Origin: Taklimakanibacter deserti
GTDB taxonomy: Bacteria; Pseudomonadota; Alphaproteobacteria; Rhizobiales; Aestuariivirgaceae
Reading direction: 5' to 3'
Length of the DNA: 64,000 nt
Assembly (NCBI GenBank): GCA_003574785.1
Contig: QORU01000007.1
Span: 248,001 to 312,000, forward strand
In this document: positions 36,353-43,935 of the stretch, piece by piece
Layout of the letters: every line of letters starts with the position of its first letter
Position numbering within the stretch: the stretch's first letter is position 1
Notes under the pieces: generated by a model
The model's input: the letters and a program-made list of their open reading frames with translations, nothing else
Told to the model about the DNA's origin: nothing
Databases searched by the model: none
Translations under genes and position numbers: made by a program

Positions 36353-37507
36353 TCATTGTTGGTATTGACTCAAAGACGCATTCTGAGACTCGCTCAGCAA
36401 CTTAAAAATGTCCTCCGGCACCTTTCCCTTGAACTTGGAGAAGCAAGTTGCAATACGCACATCTTCGTTGGCACAGTGCGAACCGGCACCGCAAATAGCA
36501 TTCGGCAACTTATCGTTGTCTCTGACACACTCGATCTCAAATTGACCTCTTCCAAGATCCTTTCGAGTGGCTGGCGAACTCCATGTATTGCGTATGTTAA
36601 TTTTTTCGCCGCTGGCTTTAATCAAGAACGCAAATCCGTCACGGGCGTAACAGAAGTTTGCGAGAAGGGGTGCTACTGGGAATCGACCCGTAAGAACTAT
36701 GTCGGTCTCATCGTTGGCAACAGTACCGTTTTTAGGTGGTTCCATACCTTCCTCAATGCAGCGACCCGCGGCCCGGCCTTTCCCGAATCTAAACGTGGGA
36801 AGTTCGAAATTTTTCTCGATGACGAGATCTGGCGGCACAGCAAGTGTCGTCGTTTCAAGTGGACCATTTGCTGATTTCCGAAATTCAAACTGTATAGTCG
36901 ATCCGCCTTTTCGCGCACTCTCGTTTCTTGAACAGGTGAAATCAATACCCTTTGGTCCTACTTCAACACCCTTGGCAGGCGAACAATCGTCTCCTCCGAA
37001 AACTTTCGCAGAAACAAGTGTGATCGAGCCGGGAGTGTTGGTAAACTCAAAATTCCTCACCTTGACATTGACACGGTCAGCCGTGAAGTCCTTGATAAAT
37101 GCATGCGTGCCAGCAAAGCACCCGCTCAAAGAGGATTGAACGTCCTCGGGCAATTCTCGCGCCGCGACTTCTTGAATACTCTTGTTAGAAAACTGAAATT
37201 CCTTCGCATTGCATAGACTGCCTATATTTTTTGAACTCGACGAGCCGGAAATTCCAAAGATTCCGTAGATGCTAACACCGAGCGACGAACTGCCAGACTT
37301 ACGCCATTGGGAGCAAAAGCGTTCCTTGGTAAGCAGTTGGATGTCAGTTCTGTCGGTCTCGGTTGTCTTGGTAGCTAGGGCATCAACAAATGCTGCATCG
37401 CATATGCCTTCGGCAAATGACTGCGAACCGCTTACTGCCAAGGCAACGAATGCGCTCAACGCAAGCAGTCCGTGTCTGACCAAACACTTCGTCTGAAAGC
37501 TCAGCAT
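36353..37507 (-). CDS. Secreted protein of unknown function, cysteine-containing
   Basis: A 384 aa protein from ATG 37507, with AAGGAGCAAGTC as ribosome site. It has a signal peptide (GLLALSAFVALAVSGSQSFA, cleavage about residue 32). The mature part has about ten scattered Cys, probably disulphide-bonded in the periplasm or outside. A Ser/Gly-rich stretch (GIFGISGSSSS) follows the signal region. I do not recognise the family. Its DNA is visibly richer in A/T than the core genes to the left, which suggests acquisition next to the tRNA. Confidence 0.78.
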   Translation of the reverse strand: MLSFQTKCLVRHGLLALSAFVALAVSGSQSFAEGICDAAFVDALATKTTETDRTDIQLLTKERFCSQWRKSGSSSLGVSIYGIFGISGSSSSKNIGSLCNAKEFQFSNKSIQEVAARELPEDVQSSLSGCFAGTHAFIKDFTADRVNVKVRNFEFTNTPGSITLVSAKVFGGDDCSPAKGVEVGPKGIDFTCSRNESARKGGSTIQFEFRKSANGPLETTTLAVPPDLVIEKNFELPTFRFGKGRAAGRCIEEGMEPPKNGTVANDETDIVLTGRFPVAPLLANFCYARDGFAFLIKASGEKINIRNTWSSPATRKDLGRGQFEIECVRDNDKLPNAICGAGSHCANEDVRIATCFSKFKGKVPEDIFKLLSESQNASLSQYQQ

Positions 37508-38378
37508 GACTTGCTCCTTACGTTGCGGCAAGACTGTACTGAAAATCCAAAATGCTGGCAACCATAAACAAGCACACGTCTCTCAAGACCCGGGGTCTGC
37601 CCGCAGGTTGCGCGATTGCCCGTGAGGACACTGCGCAAAGTTAATGCCACCACACCTTGACTTGTCTCACGGCTCTCCCGTCATTTGGCACTTCTATGAG
37701 GGAGTGATGGCTCTGGAGATTTCGGTGACACCCATTAGCCGGCCGCTGTCAAGAGGACGGGTTATTTTTGACGACGTCGATCGCCGATCGCCGTTACCTT
37801 GCCAGCCGAAAACCTTCTTTAGCCATCAAACTGAAGCAGGATAGCAGGCATCTGCGGGGTGTCTTTTGATATCGTGCTTGCCACTGGGTAGTGCACAGCG
37901 GGCCAGATCGTTTCACTGCGAGAATTTCTGATTTTGGCCTGACTCGGAAATCCGCCGTCCGGCGCTCGATGATGGCTTTGCGGGTCAGAACGTTTGGAGG
38001 CCCGGGGCCGGAAAAGCTCAAGCACAGTCCTTCTACCGGGACCCACATCGTGCAATTTCAATGACATAGGAGTTCTCATCTTTATCCTGCACGGTGCGCC
38101 ACTCCACGAGTGTCAATTGCCACGATAAATGACCTTTGGGTCACTATCTAACCCTGAAGGGCCGGACAGATACCGGAGTGCAGGCTCGGCCTTCAGCTAT
38201 CGACGTCGGGCGGCCGGTCATGCCGCAACGCACTTGTCGATCCTGATAGCGGATACGGCCTTCTGACACGATGCCGGCCGTGTGACTGCCGCACCCACGG
38301 TGGAAGAGACAGCCTGCGGGTGGTGACCATGCGCTTGGAAACCGCTAGCCTCCGCGCTCAACCTCTTGCGGAGCTAAG
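37508..38378. other. Gene-poor interval with gene debris
   Basis: About 870 bp without an intact gene. Open frames on either strand (for example the minus strand 37794-38079) lack family features. The recognisable content is the dioxygenase 3' fragment at 37799-37916. The remainder holds the start regions of the flanking genes and sequence I cannot assign. Confidence 0.6.
37799..37916 (+). pseudogene. 3'-terminal fragment of an intradiol-dioxygenase-like gene
   Basis: Nearly identical to 51858-52005, the last codons and 3' flank of the intact dioxygenase-like gene. Both share TTGCCAGCCGAAAACCTTCT, then CATCTGCGGGGTGTCTT, GATATCGTGCTTGCCACTG, TAG, and finally GCACAGCGGGCCAGATCGTTTCAC. The copy has a +1 frameshift (GTCTTTTGAT versus GTCTTCGAT), a few substitutions and a deletion of about 30 bp just after the stop. 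Nothing of the 5' part of the gene is present. Confidence 0.85.
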
Positions 38379-39413
38379 ATGAAGCTCAAACTACTGATCG
38401 ACACGTCGGTGTGGCTGGATCTCACGAAAGACCCGCGCCACCTGCCGTTGCTGGACGCGCTATTCGCGATGACGGAGGCGGGCGAAGTTGAACTGATCCT
38501 GCCGCAGATGATCCTCAATGAGTTCGCCCGCAATCGGGACCGGGTAATGGCATCCAGCCGCGCCAGCCTGTCGAGTCACTTCAAACGGGTAAAGGACGCA
38601 ATTGTGCAGTTCGCACCGGAGGACGGTCGGAACGAAGTTCTCAAGCAGCTGAACGAGATTGATCATCGCATCGCCACTGGCGGCGAGGCCGTGAATGAGG
38701 CGGTTGGCCTGATCGAGAAGTTGTTCACAACGACCAAACCGATCCCCATCAGCGAGAGCGTAAAGGCCCGTGCGGCGGATCGCGCCATCGCCAAGGTCGC
38801 CCCGTTCCATCGGCAGATGAACGGCATCGGCGACGCGATAATCATTGAGACATACATCGACGCATTCGCGGAGCGGGAGGGCGACGACGTGCTCGCGTTC
38901 GTCACGCACAACATCCACGACTTCAGTGAGAAGGGGGCCGACACGCGCTTACCGCACCCGGACCTCGCGATCCTCTTCGATGGGGTGCACTCGCGCTACT
39001 CAACCAACCTTGGCGCGCTCCTGAATGAGTACGCCAGCGACCTAATCGAGGAGATCACCTATGACCGGGAATACAGCCAAGAGTCTCGGGCGCTGTCCGA
39101 ACTGCTCGAAGCCGAGCACAAGTTGACGACACAGATTTGGTACGGCCGCAAGTGGGGCATCATCGCTGCCGTCGAGAGCGGTAAAGAGAAGCGGGTTCCA
39201 AGGGAGGTCTGGGAGGCTGGAACGCAGGAAGAGCGGCGGAGCATGATCGTGGACGAGATATGGGACGGTATGATCGCCGCCATGAAGTCCGCCGAATCGC
39301 GGTACCCCGACGAACTAGGCCCGTGGACCGATTTCGAGTGGGGAATGCTCAGCGGCAAGCTGTCCGCTATTCGTTGGGTGCTCGGCGACGAGTGGGACAT
39401 GCTAGACACTTGA
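38379..39413 (+). CDS. PIN-domain ribonuclease-like protein (DUF4935 type)
   Basis: A 344 aa protein. The N-terminal PIN fold has LLIDTSVWLDL (Asp8), LILPQMILNEFARN (Glu/Asp acidic pair), GIGDAIIIETY (Asp) and FVTHNIHDF, giving the acidic metal site of PIN nucleases. Residues after about 200 form an unassigned helical C-terminal domain rich in Trp and Glu. PIN proteins usually cleave RNA. No antitoxin-like gene is adjacent, so this is not an ordinary VapBC module, and a defence or RNA-quality role is possible. No operon partner is evident. Confidence 0.82.
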   Translation: MKLKLLIDTSVWLDLTKDPRHLPLLDALFAMTEAGEVELILPQMILNEFARNRDRVMASSRASLSSHFKRVKDAIVQFAPEDGRNEVLKQLNEIDHRIATGGEAVNEAVGLIEKLFTTTKPIPISESVKARAADRAIAKVAPFHRQMNGIGDAIIIETYIDAFAEREGDDVLAFVTHNIHDFSEKGADTRLPHPDLAILFDGVHSRYSTNLGALLNEYASDLIEEITYDREYSQESRALSELLEAEHKLTTQIWYGRKWGIIAAVESGKEKRVPREVWEAGTQEERRSMIVDEIWDGMIAAMKSAESRYPDELGPWTDFEWGMLSGKLSAIRWVLGDEWDMLDT

Positions 39414-39611
39414 GCCATTTGTAACCGACAATCCCCAACCTCCAGAAGGCAGGATGGCTGGTGTCAGAACTGAGCGGCTTTGACACGTAGGGTACGGCGG
39501 CGCTCGACCATGTCGACCCCAGTCCGCGTCTCACCTTCAAGCGACATCAATTTGTGCACCGAAACTTTCTGTCACCGAAACTTTCGCGCGCCACTTCTGT
39601 CACTGCGTACT

Positions 39612-40259
39612 CTACGGCTCAAACCATCCATCCGGGCCCGGCCAGGCGTTGAGAATAAGCCCGGCTTTGGTCTTGAGGAATTCAGGAGCGTTAGTGCTAG
39701 CCATGAGGACCACGCCATAGGGTACGGCCAGCAGCGAGACAGAACGCCAGCATTGGCGAGTGAGTTCGTCAATCACGGCGGCCGCCGGCGTGGGCTCAAG
39801 TGGCCAGAGATGCGAATTGGCAAGGTCGAGATAAACCAAGGCGTCAAGGGTAGTGATACTCGCCGGCGCGTAGTGCCGGGCTTTTCCGGCCAAGGCATTG
39901 GCTACCATCTTAGTGACTTGGTCGAGGGAGATGGCGGCCGACGGTATGTAGGGGTCCTTCACGTCGGATACGGTCCGAGCGGCTTGATACCGCAGTTCAC
40001 GCTCGACCCATTCTTTCGCACGGAGGCGGTCGCCCACGATGTCCCTGATCTGGAATCGGGCATCACCAAACAGGACATCTACCGGCTCGTCGTTGCTGGA
40101 AGCGATCTCGTCCTCGGTGAACGGAATGCCAAGGCAGCGTAGATAGGCGCGCACAACCATCCGCTCCCGCTTCGGCTTCATCGGATTCGAGAATAGGGTC
40201 CGTGTTTCCGCGGCATGGGTGCGAAGCGAGGCAAGATAGGCTTCGTCGTTCGAGGACAT
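39612..40259 (-). CDS. DUF1780 protein (putative endonuclease)
   Basis: A 215 aa protein from ATG 40259 (MSSNDEAYLASLRTHAAE). The pattern ERMVVRAYLRCLGIPFTEDEI, then PVDVLFGDARFQIRDI, then KEWVERELRYQAAR matches my recollection of DUF1780, a family labelled putative endonuclease. The D-x7-Q/E arrangement in the DARFQI segment would fit a PD-(D/E)XK-like core, but that is inference. It is monocistronic, next to the PIN gene in a repeat-rich accessory region. Confidence 0.72.
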   Translation of the reverse strand: MSSNDEAYLASLRTHAAETRTLFSNPMKPKRERMVVRAYLRCLGIPFTEDEIASSNDEPVDVLFGDARFQIRDIVGDRLRAKEWVERELRYQAARTVSDVKDPYIPSAAISLDQVTKMVANALAGKARHYAPASITTLDALVYLDLANSHLWPLEPTPAAAVIDELTRQCWRSVSLLAVPYGVVLMASTNAPEFLKTKAGLILNAWPGPDGWFEP

Positions 40260-40501
40260 GACCCTGATGTAGTAGGGTGACCATTGGTTCGCAAGCCTGA
40301 GGATTCGGCGGGAAAGGACGGCATGTTCGGCCCCGCGTAAAGCTCGCGGGATTCGGTGATGTGCACTTAACTGAAAGGGCGAGCCGTAAACATTAATTTT
40401 GTCAGCTACAATTCTATGCACCGATACTTAAGGGCCGTTTACCCAGACGGAAGCAGTGAGGACCACTCTCGCCATAACGTGGTTTGCATCGTCGGCCAAG
40501 T

Positions 40502-40669
40502 CTATTTGCTGGCGCGCTTTATGTCACCCAAGACCTTGAGTACGGCGGCAGGCTTGCCGATATTGGGGAAGCGACTAACAATTCGGTCCGCAATCCTTTT
40601 CAATGCGCCATGCGCCTTCAGATCGACCGCCGTTAGCCGGAGTTCGGCAAGAGCTCGACTAAACTTCAT
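40502..40669 (-). CDS. Small unknown protein coupled to the upstream 163-aa gene
   Basis: A 55 aa protein from ATG 40669 (MKFSRALAELRLTAVDLKAH, then GALKRIADRIVSRFPNIGKP). Its start overlaps the end of the 163-aa gene by 11 bp in another frame, an arrangement typical of translational coupling. The C-terminus is basic and helical. I recognise no family. A longer open frame exists but its N-terminal part shadows the upstream gene. Confidence 0.55.
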   Translation of the reverse strand: MKFSRALAELRLTAVDLKAHGALKRIADRIVSRFPNIGKPAAVLKVLGDIKRASK

Positions 40670-41150
40670 CCATTTGTTTGGACTTCGGGCGGGCCAATGC
40701 AAATTTGACACCCGAAAGCTCGGTGCCGTTGCCCATCGTGAAGGAGAGTCGGCGGCCATCAAGCTCGATTCTAATGGATAACCATTCGTGCGCTGGAATT
40801 TGCATGGTGTCGAGATGACCAGGGAAGCGCGCCCAAGCGGTCCACTCCCCATTATGCAGTAACCTCATCATCTCGCCCTTCAATCGCGAATAAGCCGCAT
40901 TCACTAGCCTCTCTCTGCGATCCGCTTCCCGCATTATGACGTTGAGCGCTTCCAATACTACAAACCATTCCTTTTCCTGTGATCTGGGAGGAGGCTTTTT
41001 CTTCCTGTGTTCGAGAGCGGCAATTATAGCCCTAGTATTTTCTTTCTTGGCGCGCGCTGCGGCTAGAGCAATACCAAGGCAGCGACCCCGTAGGTGCGCC
41101 TTGCACATCTCGATTAGCGTGAACCGATTGTTCTCTTCGGCATTCTTCAC
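40659..41150 (-). CDS. Hypothetical protein
   Basis: A 163 aa protein with an N-terminal helical, basic half (CKAHLRGRCLGIALAAARAKKENTRAIIAALEHRKKK). The C-terminal half reads like a beta-rich fold (EWLSIRIELDGRRLSFTMGNGTELSGVKF). No signal peptide or membrane helix is present. Its stop overlaps the start of the 55-aa gene. No homologous family comes to mind. The neighbourhood (PIN, DUF1780, repeat remnants) is accessory. Confidence 0.65.
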   Translation of the reverse strand: MKNAEENNRFTLIEMCKAHLRGRCLGIALAAARAKKENTRAIIAALEHRKKKPPPRSQEKEWFVVLEALNVIMREADRRERLVNAAYSRLKGEMMRLLHNGEWTAWARFPGHLDTMQIPAHEWLSIRIELDGRRLSFTMGNGTELSGVKFALARPKSKQMDEV

Positions 41151-41255
41151 TGTCTGCTCCTGTTCATTAGGGACGCGGAGACAATGTGGCGCAGCTCGGG
41201 AACCGCGGCAAATCGGATCAATCTTGATTCATCCTGATTTACACGGGCGGGGATC

Positions 41256-41312
41256 GAGCGATAACTCGCTTTCATAGTTTCGCCAGTCGTTTTATGCACT
41301 GTCACCGAAATT
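41256..41312 (+). repeat. Half copy of the compound palindrome at 43316-43403
   Basis: It shares GAGCGATAACT, TTTCGCCAGTCGT and TGCACTGTCACCGAAATT with the right half of the 43316-43403 element, with small indels. It lies in the 361 bp gap (41151-41511) between the hypothetical gene and the LysR gene, in the same orientation as the full copy, so the LysR/isochorismatase pair is bracketed by direct copies. The rest of the gap has no recognised content. Confidence 0.8.
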
Positions 41313-41511
41313 AACGAAATTCAAAGGCCTCGATGACCGACACTTTCTTTGTCGATTCAAGCGCCTCACAGGCCAAAGAAAGCGCGAGGCCTGGTCGGGC
41401 GCGTTTGACCAGGCCATGGCGATCGTGCGGGCAATGTCGTCGCGCTCGGCGGCTCGCAGCAGAGCGGCCGTCGAACGCAGGTCTTTAATAAGGCTTCGCC
41501 CCGTTCGTGTT

Positions 41512-42405
41512 TTAACGGTCGAGACCCCAAATGTCCGGATTTCGTGCGAAGTACTCGAACAGCATTTCGATGAGGACCCGGACTTTCCGTGTGGGGTGCT
41601 TACCCGGCGGCCGGACGACATACGCGCCTGCCGAAGGCGGAGGATAGCGTGTCATCACCGGGACGAGCGCGCCGGAGGCCACATATTCGTGTGTGATGCA
41701 ATCGGGGAGCCAGGCGATGCCGAGTCCTGCCGCTGCGGCAGCGGCCAGCGCCGTAGCGTTGTCGGCCTTGAACCTGCCCTGCGGCTGAACCGTGACGATC
41801 TTGTCGCCATCCATGAACTGCCAGGCTTCCGTTCCTTGCATGAGGGCCTGATGGTTGACGAGCTGCTCTACCGTCTCAGGTGAACCGTGCGCCTTGATGT
41901 AATCCGGACTTGCGACAAGCTTTCCATAGATCGGCCCGACGCGCTTCGCGATCAGGTTGGAGTCCTGAAGGTAACCAACCCGGATCGCGCAATCGAAACC
42001 TTCGGCGATCAGATCGACGAAGCGATCGCTGTAGGAAGTATGGATGTGGAGCTGCGGGTGGTGTTGCGCCATTTCCGCAAGCACGGGGGCGAAGTGGGTC
42101 GGGCCGAAAGAAAGCGGCATGGCAACCCTCAGGCGGCCGCGCAGCTCACCGGTCGGAAGGATCGTTTCCCTGGCCGTATCGATCTCGGCGCTGGCTCGGG
42201 CCGCATGGTCTCTGAACGTGATCCCCGCTTCTGTGAGCGCGGCGCCGCGGGTCGTTCGTGCAAGAAGCTGGACACCAAGCTCCGCTTCGACCCGACCGAG
42301 CCGCCGACTGACGCTTGACTTGGAGACGCCGAGTCGGCGCGCGGCGGCCGATACGCCCCCGGCATCGGCCACTGCGACGAATGTCTGTAGATCTTCGATA
42401 TCCAT
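41512..42405 (-). CDS. LysR-family transcriptional regulator
   Basis: A 297 aa regulator from ATG 42405 (MDIEDLQTFVAVADAGGVSA). The winged HTH is AAARRLGVSKSSVSRRLGRVEAELG (residues about 20-45) and the rest is a periplasmic-binding-protein-like effector domain (RLRVAMPLSFGPTHFAPVLAEM). It closely resembles the AaeR/DmlR-type subgroup. It is divergent from the isochorismatase-like gene, its likely target, with a 155 bp shared region. Confidence 0.92.
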   Translation of the reverse strand: MDIEDLQTFVAVADAGGVSAAARRLGVSKSSVSRRLGRVEAELGVQLLARTTRGAALTEAGITFRDHAARASAEIDTARETILPTGELRGRLRVAMPLSFGPTHFAPVLAEMAQHHPQLHIHTSYSDRFVDLIAEGFDCAIRVGYLQDSNLIAKRVGPIYGKLVASPDYIKAHGSPETVEQLVNHQALMQGTEAWQFMDGDKIVTVQPQGRFKADNATALAAAAAAGLGIAWLPDCITHEYVASGALVPVMTRYPPPSAGAYVVRPPGKHPTRKVRVLIEMLFEYFARNPDIWGLDR

Positions 42406-42560
42406 TCGGCGTTCCTCGTTTCGCGACACAGCTTGCCTGACTATGGCACTACCGCATCAATAAAAGGAACAGCAAATTGCGTCCAGGCAATGTCGCCCGC
42501 TGGCGCATGTCTCCCGTGAACCCATTGCCGTCCATAGCGGCAGAGAGAAAGGAAGTCTTG

Positions 42561-43211
42561 ATGACCCCTCGTAACGGCCTCGATTCGCTTCTTCGCCCCG
42601 AAGATTCGGTCCTCGTTCTGATCGACCATCAGCCCTATCAGCTCGCAAACCTGAACAGCCACGATCCGCACATGGTGATCAACAACACGACCGCGCTGGC
42701 GAAGCTGGCAAAAGCCTTCAATGTTCCGACCATTCTCACCAGCGTGATCGCGGCGCGCGGTGGACTTCTCTTCAAGCAGATCACCGACGTATTTCCGGAC
42801 CAGGAAGTCATCGATCGCACCTGGGTGAACACCTGGCAGGACGAGAATGTGGTGAACGTCGTCAAGGCGACCGGCCGCAAGCAGCTGATCATCGCCGGCC
42901 TGTGGACCGAGGTCTGCGTCGCAATGCCTGTCATCCAGGCCGCCGGCGAAGGCTGGGACGTGACCGTGATCACCGACGCGTCGGGCGGGATTTCGAAGGA
43001 GTCTCACGAAGTTGCCATCCAGCGAATGATCGCGGCCGGCGCGAACGTGATGACCGTGATGGCGCTCGCTGGCGAATGGCAACGCGATTGGGCGCGCACC
43101 GAGCATGTCGAGGAGTTGACCGAGATTCTCATCCAGCACTTCGGCGGCAGCGGCATCGCGTATCTTTGGGAGCAGCAGCTTCTCAACACGCCTGTGCCGA
43201 GCAAAGGCTGA
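42561..43211 (+). CDS. Isochorismatase-like cysteine hydrolase (YcaC type)
   Basis: A 216 aa protein. Catalytic features are Asp in VLVLIDHQPYQ and Cys in GLWTEVCVAMPVIQA; the cis-peptide motif and helix around TDASGGISKESHEVA match YcaC-like hydrolases. It is probably an amidase or nicotinamidase-like enzyme of unknown substrate rather than true isochorismatase. AAAGGAAG precedes ATG 42561. Regulation is likely by the divergent LysR. Confidence 0.9.
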   Translation: MTPRNGLDSLLRPEDSVLVLIDHQPYQLANLNSHDPHMVINNTTALAKLAKAFNVPTILTSVIAARGGLLFKQITDVFPDQEVIDRTWVNTWQDENVVNVVKATGRKQLIIAGLWTEVCVAMPVIQAAGEGWDVTVITDASGGISKESHEVAIQRMIAAGANVMTVMALAGEWQRDWARTEHVEELTEILIQHFGGSGIAYLWEQQLLNTPVPSKG

Positions 43212-43315
43212 TCCGGGCCGGGATGGCGAGCATTTCGGTGAGGGTCGGAATCGGTCCGTTTGCCGGCCCTCGCCATCCTCGCCCTTCTGATTTTCTGTGA
43301 CAGGATTTTCTGTCC

Positions 43316-43403
43316 ATTTCGGTGACAGTGCATTTAACTGGCGAGCGATAACTTGCTTCATAGGTTTCGCCAGTCGTGGTAGTTTGTGCACTGTCACCGA
43401 AAT
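43316..43403. repeat. 88-bp compound palindrome (MITE/IS-end-like)
   Basis: A perfect 17-bp inverted repeat, ATTTCGGTGACAGTGCA at 43316-43332 with TGCACTGTCACCGAAAT at 43387-43403, encloses an inner 8-bp inverted repeat ACTGGCGA / TCGCCAGT (43337-43344 with 43367-43374). A half copy is at 41256-41312, and short related pieces (TGTCACCGAAACTTTC) occur near 39550-39590. The structure is like a non-autonomous mobile element. It sits in the 268 bp gap after the isochorismatase gene. Confidence 0.82.
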
Positions 43404-43479
43404 TCAAAATCATCCGTCAACCTCGACAAGAGAATTGAAGACCAGCGATGCGCTGAGGAGCGGACGCCAGTGCAGAACC

Positions 43480-43851
43480 TCAGAATTTGCCTCCGCGAGC
43501 AGCCGCCACGAAGGCCAATGTGAAGAGCAGATGCACAATCAGAAATAGCTTGGCGATGTCCCGCGCTTCGCCGCTGGCGACGCCCCAGATATCGTTCGCC
43601 GCGACGGCGCCGAAACCGACGATGTTCGCGAGCATGACGTTGCGGAGCGTGGAGGGCTCGGCATTTCTCGACAGCCAGTTAAGCACGGCGATGCCGAGAA
43701 ACGGTCCGCCGAGAAGCCGCAGCAGCGCAAGCAGTTCGGGTGCAGCATCCGTCGGCACGGCGCCCCGGCCGAACTGTATCGGAAAGGACATCAGCGCCAG
43801 GCCGACAAGGGCCAGGTAAAGCGCAGACAAGGTAAGTGTCAGTTTCGTCAC
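43480..43851 (-). CDS. Small four-helix membrane protein of unknown function
   Basis: A 123 aa protein with four predicted membrane helices (LTLSALYLALVGLALMSFP, ALLRLLGGPFLGIAVLNWL, VMLANIVGFGAVAANDIWG and KLFLIVHLLFTLAFVAAA). The size and layout resemble DoxX/DUF4345-like proteins, but no diagnostic motif is clear. It is monocistronic, placed between the palindrome and the lanthipeptide operon. Confidence 0.72.
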   Translation of the reverse strand: MTKLTLTLSALYLALVGLALMSFPIQFGRGAVPTDAAPELLALLRLLGGPFLGIAVLNWLSRNAEPSTLRNVMLANIVGFGAVAANDIWGVASGEARDIAKLFLIVHLLFTLAFVAAARGGKF

Positions 43852-43865
43852 GGCGTCTCCCCGCT

Positions 43866-43903
43866 GTTCGGAATGAACCAGTCCCTGGACGGCTATGTCG
43901 ACC
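43866..43903 (+). pseudogene. Fragment resembling the start of the RibD/DHFR-like gene
   Basis: About 38 bp (TTCGGAATGAACCAGTC, then GACGGCTATGTCGACC) match positions 52190-52230 of the intact RibD-like gene with only two or three mismatches. They translate to FGMNQSLDGYVD. After that the sequence diverges at once into the 3' region of lanB. It may be a remnant of a paralogous gene or a rearrangement scar. Confidence 0.6.
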
Positions 43904-43935
43904 CGGCGGCACCTGCACCTTGCCGAGAAAGACCT

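Noticed and set aside
37794..38079. Two small minus-strand frames in the gene-poor interval
   Set aside because: They cross the antisense of the dioxygenase fragment and have no recognisable protein features.
42561..43211. True isochorismatase for siderophore synthesis
   Set aside because: No other siderophore or menaquinone genes are nearby, and the motifs fit the broader YcaC-like cysteine hydrolase group.
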